Assembly (NCBI GenBank): GCA_050084515.1
Contig: CM114275.1
Location: 4,712,001 to 4,776,000, forward strand
Direction of reading: 5' to 3'
Source: Blasia pusilla
Taxonomy: Eukaryota > Marchantiophyta > Marchantiopsida > Blasiales
Length of the DNA stretch: 64,000 bases
This document shows positions 56,240 to 64,000 of the stretch, in pieces (position 1 is the stretch's first letter; each line of letters begins with the position of its first letter). A program made the position numbers and the translations under genes. The notes under the pieces are model-generated. The model saw only the letters and a program-made list of their open reading frames with translations. It was not told where the DNA came from and did no database searches.

Positions 56240-57696
56240 CTATCTTGGACCTATGCCAAGACCCTTCAGATGTCGGTGAAGCTGATCTCCGCTCAAGGCT
56301 TTCGTGAAGATGTCTGCACGGTTATCCTCTGTTGGACAATAGACTAACTTCAAAACCTCTCTCTCGATCAATTCACGAACAAAGTGGTACTGGATCTCTA
56401 TGTGCTTCGTATGAGCATGAAACACATGATTATGTGCTATGGCAATGCAACTCGATTGTCACACCACATTCAAGAGCACTTTCGGTGCTTCTCCTATGTC
56501 CTCCAATATCCATCTCAACCATCTTGCTTCACAAGAAGCATAACAAGCCGCCTTTGTACTTTGCCTCGGTAGAAGAAAGAGCCATGAGGTTGCTTCTTGC
56601 TGACCCATGACACCACACCCGATCCTACCAAGAAGAAATAACCCAAAACTGATCTTGAGAATCTGAATCTCCCCCAACTGAGTCACAAAAACTGTCATTT
56701 CCATCCCCTGCTCCATAGGTGATGACGTACTCGATAGTGCCTGGATGATGTACTTCAACACACGCATCCCTCGCCTTCCAATGGTTCTCACGAGGCTTAG
56801 TTGAGAACCTACTCAACACTCCCTGGCGAAGGCGATGTGCAGTCTAGTGTTACACAAAAATATCAAGCGCCTACAAGCTTTCACAGACAACTTTTCATCT
56901 ACCAATGGTGAAACTTCCTCCCTCGAGAGTTTCAACTCTACCTCCATTGGCGAGACCACTGCCTTACACTCGGTCATCCCGAATGCCTTCAAGATTTCTC
57001 TAACATACTTCTACTAAGAGAGAAAAATACAATCTGACTGTTGCCAAATTTCCAATCCTATAAAGTAGTGCAAAAGACCTAAATCTGACATTTCAAACTC
57101 AGATTTCAACACTCCCTTCATTTCCTCTATTTTCTTACTGTGGTCTCCTATAATGATCAGATCATCCACATACAAAACTATCAACATATACATCCCATCT
57201 TCGCAAAACACATACAAATTTGCTTCTGAAGGACTCTTGATGAGACCCTTCTCTCGAAAGAATGTATCTATTCGTTGATACCATACCCTTGGGGCTTGCT
57301 TCAACCCATACAATGCTCGATGAAGTAAACAGACTTTCTCTTCTAATCCGGGTGTCCCAAAACCTGATGGTTGAGAAACATATACCTCCTCCTTGAGACT
57401 CCCCTTCAGAAAAGCTGACTTCACATCGTATTGGTATACAGGCCACATCTTGTTCCTGCAACCGCTAGAACAATTCGAATGGTTGTCATCCTTGCAGTGG
57501 GAGCAAAAGTCTCATAATAGTCAAAACCTTTGATTTGTGAGCATCCTTGAGCGACCAACCTCGCTTTGAATTTATCCAATGTACCGTCCGACTTGTACTT
57601 GGTCTCGTACACCCACTTGCTGCGTATTATCTTCCTGTCCTTAGGCTTTCCAACCAAAGTCCAAGTTTCATTTCTCTGAATAACGTCCATCTCCAT
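56240..57696 (-). pseudogene. Copia reverse transcriptase and RNase H
   Basis: The first part (57421-57696) reads RNETWTLVGKPKDRKIIRSK and VYETKYKSDGTLDKFKARLV, the RT start. A frame change near 57440 leads to [20 protein letters not shown] and the catalytic [11 protein letters not shown] (about 57160), which is intact. After an in-frame TAG (57014-57016) the frame continues into RNase H (56459-56791) and, after another in-frame stop, HAHTKHIEIQYHFVRELI and VYCPTEDNRADIFTKAL to 56240. At least four lesions. Confidence 0.92.
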
Positions 57697-57776
57697 CTAC
57701 ATGGCCTCTCTCCATTGAGGATGAGCCAAGGCCTCATCCAAACATGATGGCTCTTCCACCTTCAAGACCTATGTCA

Positions 57777-59351
57777 TCAGGGCCATTTTGACGAGATGTC
57801 GGAAGCTCTATTCTGCTCCTCTAGTCTCTTGGATCTCCTTGGATGTGTAACAACTTCATCATTTGCTGGTGGATCCTTACCATCCAAGAGCTGCTTTATC
57901 CACTTAGGGTTTGACGACCATAGTGGAAGAGCAGGTTGCTCTTTGTAATCATCACCAAATTCTTCTTCTTGATGATCTGGTGTAAACATTTGTGGTATGC
58001 TCTGGTGGGTTATCTCTTCGTTTGATGATAATATGGACGGACCACTGATATCCGCCACTTGACGAGGCTGTTTTTGGAACACCACATCACGACTCACAAG
58101 CATCTTCTTTTCCTCAGGACACCAAAGGCGATAAGCTTTAGACTCATCACTGTATCCCATAAAGATGCACTTTCTGCTCTTGGACTCCAGCTTGGTCCTG
58201 GATGCTTCAGGAATATGTACAAAACACTCACTACCAAAAGTCCTGAAATGTTGGACTGATGGTACCTTACCTGAGTATGATTGATGAGGAGTCATGCCTT
58301 CCATTGACTTGGTAGCACTTCTATTTAGAATGTATACGGTAGTATTAACAACTTCAGCCCAAAATCCTTCTATCAAACCTTTTGCTTTCATCATACATCT
58401 TGCCATCTCCACCACTGTATGGTTTCGACGCTCAACAACTCCATTTTGTTGTGGTGTATGTGCCGTGGTTAACTGTTGCTTGATTCCATGCTCTCCCAAA
58501 TATTTGTTGAATTCTGTTGATAAGAATTCTCCTCCTCGATCGGTGCGAAGCTTTTGTACCTTCTTTCCTGTCTCATTCTCAACCAGCTTGTGCCATACTT
58601 TATATTTTCCAAAAGCACTTGCCTTATCACGAAGGAAATACACCCACATCTTCCTACTATAATCGTTGACAACTAAAAAGAAGTAGGAAGAACCACCTAA
58701 TGCCACTGTTCTCATTTTACCACAGATGTCAGCATGTATCAACTCTAGAGGAGCCTTTGCCCTATTGCTGGACTCTTGTGGAAATGATTGTCGGTGTTGC
58801 TTGCCCATCATACAAGCTTCACAAGTATTCGACACTCCAGAAATTGTTGGTAAATCAGAAACTATGCCAGATTTATGCATCTGACTTAGTAAGGGAAAGC
58901 TTAGGTGACCAAATCTTTCATGCCACAACTTACTGCTACTAAGATCTGTACATACGCTTGTCGTGAAAGCATACAACTCGTAGATATTTCCACGTCGTAT
59001 ACCTTCACCCACTAATTTCCCATTGGCATCCTCAATGATTGCTCAAGTTTTCTTGAAACGAACTTCTAGGTCACGATCACATAATACTGCCACTGAAATC
59101 AAATTTTGCTTCAACTCTGGTACGTACAGCACATCAGTTAACTTCTTTTCATCTCCTTTTTTTGAGACTAAAGAAATTGTGCCTTTCCCTTCTACAGGGC
59201 ACTTTGCATTATTCCCAATAGTAACAACGATGGGCTCATGTAGAGGCTGTAAGGAGCTATACCAATCCTTATGATTGGTCATATGCCTAGATGCTCCACT
59301 ATCGAGCATCCATGCATCTTCACTCTTTGTCTTAGTGGAATGTTCTCGCAC
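57777..59351 (-). pseudogene. Copia protease and integrase
   Basis: The protease shows WMLDSGASRHMTN near its start, with the catalytic DSGA. An in-frame TGA (59043-59045) separates it from the integrase, whose frame continues ten codons later. The integrase has the H2C2 region (LWHERFGHLS ... CEACMMGK), the core with D (LIHADICG), D (LRTDRGGEF) and E (QNGVVERRN), and the copia C-terminal module (FGSECFVHIP, KCIFMGYSDESKAYRL). The DDE residues are intact. The frame ends at 57777. A frameshift leads to RT, and another stop follows within the linker. Confidence 0.93.
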
Positions 59352-59455
59352 TTTGTGTGCAAAACTCTTCTATTGCTACCTAAGCATCTACTTCATGTTC
59401 TCCCAGTTCTCTCTGAATTTCGGACTCCTTCTTAGGTCTTAAACAACCGTTCTTC

Positions 59456-60253
59456 TCATCGACTCCTCTTTCTACAATCTTTGATAAGATGACCTAGCTT
59501 ACCACAATAAAAGAATTTGAAGGCTTTTCTTGGAAATTTCTTCTTGACATTTGAACTGTAATCCTGATTTCTACCTCTCTCAGACGTTGGCGTAAATGCT
59601 GCATCACTTCCCTCTCTTGCTTTGAAGCGCATTTCCTCTTCTACCAACATTGCACTAAATTGTTCAAAAGTAAGCGGCGTGGGTCTTACTTGAGTATTCA
59701 GTGCAGTGACCAAACTCTCATACCTTAGAGGCAAAATCCTTATGCACCGACGTGCCAAATCTTAGCTAGACTTTGAAATTCCTACGAACACCATCTGATG
59801 TTGAAGATTCTTGATCCTTGTCAAAAATTGCTCCGCGCTTTCTCCTTCTGAAAATTTCTCGGACGTAAGTTGATTCTCCAACATCTGAATCCGAGTCTCA
59901 TTCCTCGTTTCATATTGATCCTTCAAAATTTTCCACGCCTCAGCAGCAGTGGTTGCATGTTGAATGAGAGTCATGACAGAATCAGTTACATTCGTGACAA
60001 TCGCATATAGAGCATCATCATTTCTGCGTCTCCATGCCAACAATACAACAGGATCGATATCCCCAGATGAAGATGAACATGCAGAACTCAAACTAGCTTG
60101 TGGATTTGAATCGACCCTTGTGGCCGTTTCCCAGATCTCAAATGATTTGAGAACAGTTCTCATTTTGAACTTCCACAACGTATAGTTAGACCCATCTAAC
60201 TTCCCTTCACCCAGCGGAGGAGGGCGAGCACGAACTGACGAAGAAGTAGCCAT
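59456..60253 (-). pseudogene. Copia gag with defective zinc knuckle
   Basis: It starts with ATG at 60253 and opens MATSSSVRARPPPLGEGKLD then GSNYTLWKFKM, a typical copia gag start. An in-frame TAA at 59762-59764 follows GISKSS. The frame continues as DLARRCIRILPLRYESLV. The nucleocapsid reads FFYCGKLGHLIKDC, in which the first Cys of C-x2-C-x4-H-x4-C is replaced by Phe. A frame change after KRSR leads to the protease. It would package the element RNA, but this copy cannot. Confidence 0.88.
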
Positions 60254-60325
60254 CTCTCAAGATTTTGTGCAAACACACTAGATCGCCTTATACAAAATAT
60301 TGGAAAACCTACTACTCTGATACCA

Positions 60326-60735
60326 TGTGAGAAAACAGATCACTGAAATCTTTACAAAACTTAGAGATACAAAGTGGCCTAGTCCGTCCGTGCGCTCACA
60401 GAAGAGCTTTGATGGAACCTGAGCTGGGAGATAACTCGACATACGAGAATGCGCTACGGCTGCGGCTCCCGACTATTTGACTACTCGGGAAAACTAGGGT
60501 TTTTACCTATTTTTCTTTGTTTCTATTAATAGAAAAATTTTGCATGAGGGTGCCCCGCACCCTGATGCAATATAGGGTTAGATAAACCTAGTAACGCTAC
60601 TCCGTAAACCACCTACGTCATATTACTATGAGTCCTTCGACGTCTAAGTCAGAACCATCGATCTAGGCTTCTCCTCATACAAGGGGGCCGATCAGATCAA
60701 TGGTGCTAAGAGGAGTGGATGTTGAGAATCCAACA
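60326..60735 (-). repeat. Copia 5' LTR
   Basis: 410 bp. It carries a segment absent from the 3' LTR: a near-perfect hairpin at 60541-60569 (13-bp arms with one mismatch, loop CCC) plus about 20 more bases. Confidence 0.9.
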
Positions 60736-61827
<1,092 letters not shown>

Positions 61828-61986
61828 GGCGGTTAGGTCCTCTTAACTCCCAAGTAGCCCTATACATCTACTACATGCTATACACCTTCGTGGGTGCACG
61901 AATCAGAAGGCCGGGTGCTAGGTTGCCCCATCGTTAGTCGCACATCTGTAATCCATATCATGCAAAGATCAAGTCATCTACCTCTC

Positions 61987-62397
61987 CTAAATACATCGAG
62001 GACAAACCCACCTTCCAGTAGGAACAACATCCATACGTGGAGTCAAACACATCATGTGCCAACCCCTAGAACACTGATCACACACCATCACACGGGCTGC
62101 GTTACCAGCAGACCCACACAACATGCACCTCAAGCTAGCACGTATCATGGCTAAGCTTGGGTCAACAGTACCATCCACATTTGGAAGATGACATGGTGCA
62201 CAATTACACACATGGTCCTTCCAAACAACTCCATCACGACCCTCCAACATGAGAACTCCAGAAGCTAACACCTCGCGCACTCGTAAAATAGTGCGGCCTG
62301 CCGTCACATCCAAGGTTGTTGGTGCAATCTGCTGCAAATAGACATAGTCCCCCACATGGAACCTACAAATTGATGGTTGATAACCTCCATCTCATGG
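61987..62397 (-). pseudogene. Ty3 integrase C-terminus fused to an intact PHD finger
   Basis: The frame opens near 62397 and ends at 61987. It reads CRFHVGDYVYLQQIAPTTLD, GRTILRVREVLASG and DHVCNCAPCHLPNVDG. Then comes a C4-H-C3 PHD finger: CMLC, 11 residues, CDQC, SRGWHMMC, and after 14 residues CPRC. All eight ligands are present. The Trp before the His (GWH) and the Trp two residues before the last Cys pair (RWVC) are typical of PHD fingers. Such fingers read histone H3 tails. It lies at the end of the polyprotein, where chromoviruses carry a chromodomain. Upstream parts are broken. Confidence 0.85.
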
Positions 62398-62434
62398 CTA
62401 AGCTTGGGTCAACAGTACCATCCACATTTGGAAG
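62145..62434. repeat. Exact 43-bp direct repeat
   Basis: The sequence beginning TCATGGCTAAGCTTGGGTCA is identical at 62145-62187 and 62392-62434. The first copy is the normal position inside the PHD reading frame; the second sits at a deletion breakpoint upstream. Confidence 0.9.
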
Positions 62435-62597
62435 CGGTCACCAATAATCTCCAAAAATCTGCCTATTTGTCTAGTTGCCATGCACATCCTTCTTGGCGGG
62501 CATAATAGTGGCAGATGTTTAGTCCCCATGCAACATCTCCACTAGTCTTGCTCCAACCAAGTCATGGCTCTTGCTCTGAATGAGAGCCCTCTCCATA

Positions 62598-62990
62598 TCA
62601 GAACATGTTGGATTGTTGAAAGATTGGCGTGTCGCTAGATAACTCAATGTGGATCTCTAGACTCTTCAACGTACCCAAATCTTGCATGTTGAATGCAAAA
62701 CAACTCCTATAACTCCTTAGGAACTGATATATCCGATGCCGCTCTCCTCTTGTCAACTTAGGGCCCAGATCTACCTCCCAAGTCTCCATCGTGACTACGG
62801 TAGGACCCTTAGGCGCGGGTATCGATGGTTGCTATGGTGCAACCCCATCTCGGACAAGAGAACTCTACTGCTTCACTACAGCCAACTCCAAAATCTCATC
62901 TCCTCTACATGCAATACCCAAAACTACGCTCGATATTGTGGCTTTCATCTCTCGGCATATCTACAAAATATCCCAAGAAGTTTAGGGGTA
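62598..62990 (-). pseudogene. Ty3 methyltransferase tail and RT linker
   Basis: On the minus strand REMKATISSVVLGIACRGDE (about 62945-62885) matches REMIATTLSVVPGSAHGGDH in the 31.8 kb methyltransferase tail. It is followed at 62598-62789 by WEVDLGPKLTRGERHRIYQF, CFAFNMQDLGTLKSLEIHIE and LSSDTPIF, the linker before RT. RT itself is deleted: downstream sequence jumps to the integrase C-terminal region at about 62434. It supports the order methyltransferase then RT. Confidence 0.7.
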
Positions 62991-63034
62991 TCTTTCTCGA
63001 TCACTCCTGATAGGCCGATCATTGGAGATATTTT

Positions 63035-63146
63035 TTATCTTCTTATCTTGATGTTTGGATGCCATGATTAAGCATGGGATCATGTGTGTTTTTGTGTATG
63101 TTCGGTGACAACAATGTATTTTGTGTAGCGATGTGTATGCGCACAA
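63035..63146 (+). mobile_element. LTR-end fragment, third subfamily
   Basis: It ends AGCGATGTGTATGCGCACAA and shares GATGCCATGA...GCATGGGATC.TGTGTGTTT with the inverted fragment at 15765-15880. Orientation is opposite to the adjacent minus-strand coding remnants. Confidence 0.65.
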
Positions 63147-64000
63147 AAAAGCCAATCTTTGTTGGCTTGGGCGCTCCTCAATATCTAATCTGCATTTTTT
63201 CATGCTCTTCCACATCAAACAGTACCATTTTTTGAGACGTCTGCTCAAGCTTGTGTCTTGCGTTCTGCACCTCACACTTCCTTTTGGAGACGTTGACAGA
63301 TTTTGATCCTAGTGTGAGCCCACTATAGCTTTGATGTTTCGCATTTGCACATATTTTGTTATGAGGGGAGTGAAAAAAGTTGAAGGGAGAAGACATATTG
63401 AAATATGTGCACGCACATTAAAAAGAGAGGTAAATCCACTTACAAAATCTTTTAGGATAAAGCATTCACAGAGATGTTAAAAAACTATGTAAGATAGTCC
63501 TCCTACTAATAAGCGAGGCGTATGAAGAAACGCCCCTATGAAAACCTCTAAATCATGATTCATTGTATAGTCTTCTACAAGAGATAACACGTTGCCGTTG
63601 GAAGGAGAGTTAAGAGTTTCCAAAAGTCCAAAAGTGCCACTATTTCTACACTTGGAATTGCAAGAGAAAGAGGCTCTAATGCTCGAGCTACACAGAAAAA
63701 CTCATTGACTTGCCCCAAAACTAGGCTATGTCAAAGGAGATGTGGTCTTCAATGCTTTCCATGAATTTTTCTTTTTAGGGGGATATGATTTTTTGTGCCG
63801 ATTTATTTATTTTTTCTGGTTGAAGGACGAGTGGGGGCTAGTATGTGTGCCTACGTTGACTAGCAAGGAGGATCCTTTCTCCTCCTCAGTTCGTGTTAGA
63901 GGAAGAAATGACATTTTGGAGGACCTCTCCGATAAGAAGGATGGTTACATCTTTCTTCCATCTTTTGACTCGTTTGATTGAAAAATCAGATCATTTGAAT
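63147..64000. other. Intergenic DNA with a weak open frame
   Basis: A plus-strand frame at 63742-63981 (79 aa) has a Phe-rich start (FHEFFFLGGYDFLCRFIYFF) that could be a membrane segment, and a charged end. No homology is recognised and it may be chance. Nothing else is supported up to the window edge. Confidence 0.35.

Larger units (their letters stand above)
55835..60735 (-). mobile_element. Ty1/copia retrotransposon, complete but mutated, 4.9 kb
   Basis: LTRs lie at 60326-60735 (5') and 55835-56207 (3'), both TG...CA on the minus strand. Flanks CGATA and CAATA are a likely 5-bp target duplication with one mismatch. The primer-binding site TGGTATCAGAG (60315-60325) fits initiator Met-tRNA. 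The polypurine tract GAGGGGGGG (56208-56216) abuts the 3' LTR. Coding order gag, protease, integrase, RT, RNase H is that of copia. Stops and frameshifts are listed in the coding entries. The LTRs differ by many substitutions and one 50-bp block, so the insertion is not recent. Confidence 0.95.

Overview
The window looks like repeat-rich nuclear DNA of a land plant. Two host genes with many short introns carry GT-AG borders and plant-type products. Between them lie tens of kilobases of decayed Ty3/gypsy and Ty1/copia retrotransposons, a hAT transposon, solo LTRs and satellite-like tandem arrays. No bacterial operons, rRNA, tRNA or CRISPR arrays were seen. The species cannot be named from the sequence. 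A retrotransposon family carrying a cytosine methyltransferase and a PHD finger would fit a seedless plant such as a bryophyte or lycophyte, but that is inference.

Layout. 0-7.4 kb holds degenerate exon-like repeats, a CT-rich tandem repeat, fragments of a gene resembling N4/N6-type DNA methylases set among a family of 25-30 bp palindromes, and a Ty3 integrase C-terminal fragment. 8.14-11.52 kb is a ten-exon GPN-loop GTPase 2 gene (plus strand). 13.3-18.4 kb holds a copia remnant, LTR pieces, a Ty3 gag/zinc-knuckle/protease remnant and a GC-rich hairpin-bearing insert. 19-24.1 kb holds unusual decayed coding modules: a kinase-like fold, then a coiled-coil protein with a RING-like zinc centre. 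24.9-27.7 kb is a 180-bp satellite array interrupted by an LTR fragment. 27.9-30.6 kb is a broken hAT transposase. 31.0-32.3 kb holds the best-preserved copy of a DNMT3/DRM-like cytosine methyltransferase joined to a Ty3 integrase. 33.4-35.5 kb is a tandem repeat split by a solo LTR. 39.8-43.1 kb is a nine-exon OXA1-type mitochondrial insertase gene (minus strand). 44.5-54.6 kb is a nested pair of Ty3 elements. 55.8-60.7 kb is a nearly complete but mutated Ty1/copia element with LTRs, primer-binding site and polypurine tract. 60.8-63.1 kb holds LTR pieces, a 93-unit TG microsatellite and the best PHD-finger copy.

The main discovery candidate is the Ty3 family. Pieced together from several copies, it reads gag, two zinc knuckles, retropepsin, C5 cytosine methyltransferase, RT/RNase H, integrase, PHD finger. 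Its ends are odd: three copies show polypurine tract, then segment B, then A, then B again, while two left-end copies of A are not followed by B. This split-repeat layout is unlike ordinary LTRs. One nested copy is flanked by a perfect 4-bp target duplication at the outer edges of that arrangement, which supports the reading.

The two host genes are unrelated housekeeping genes: GPN2, linked to RNA polymerase assembly, and OXA1, which inserts proteins into the mitochondrial inner membrane. Nearly everything else is transposon debris.
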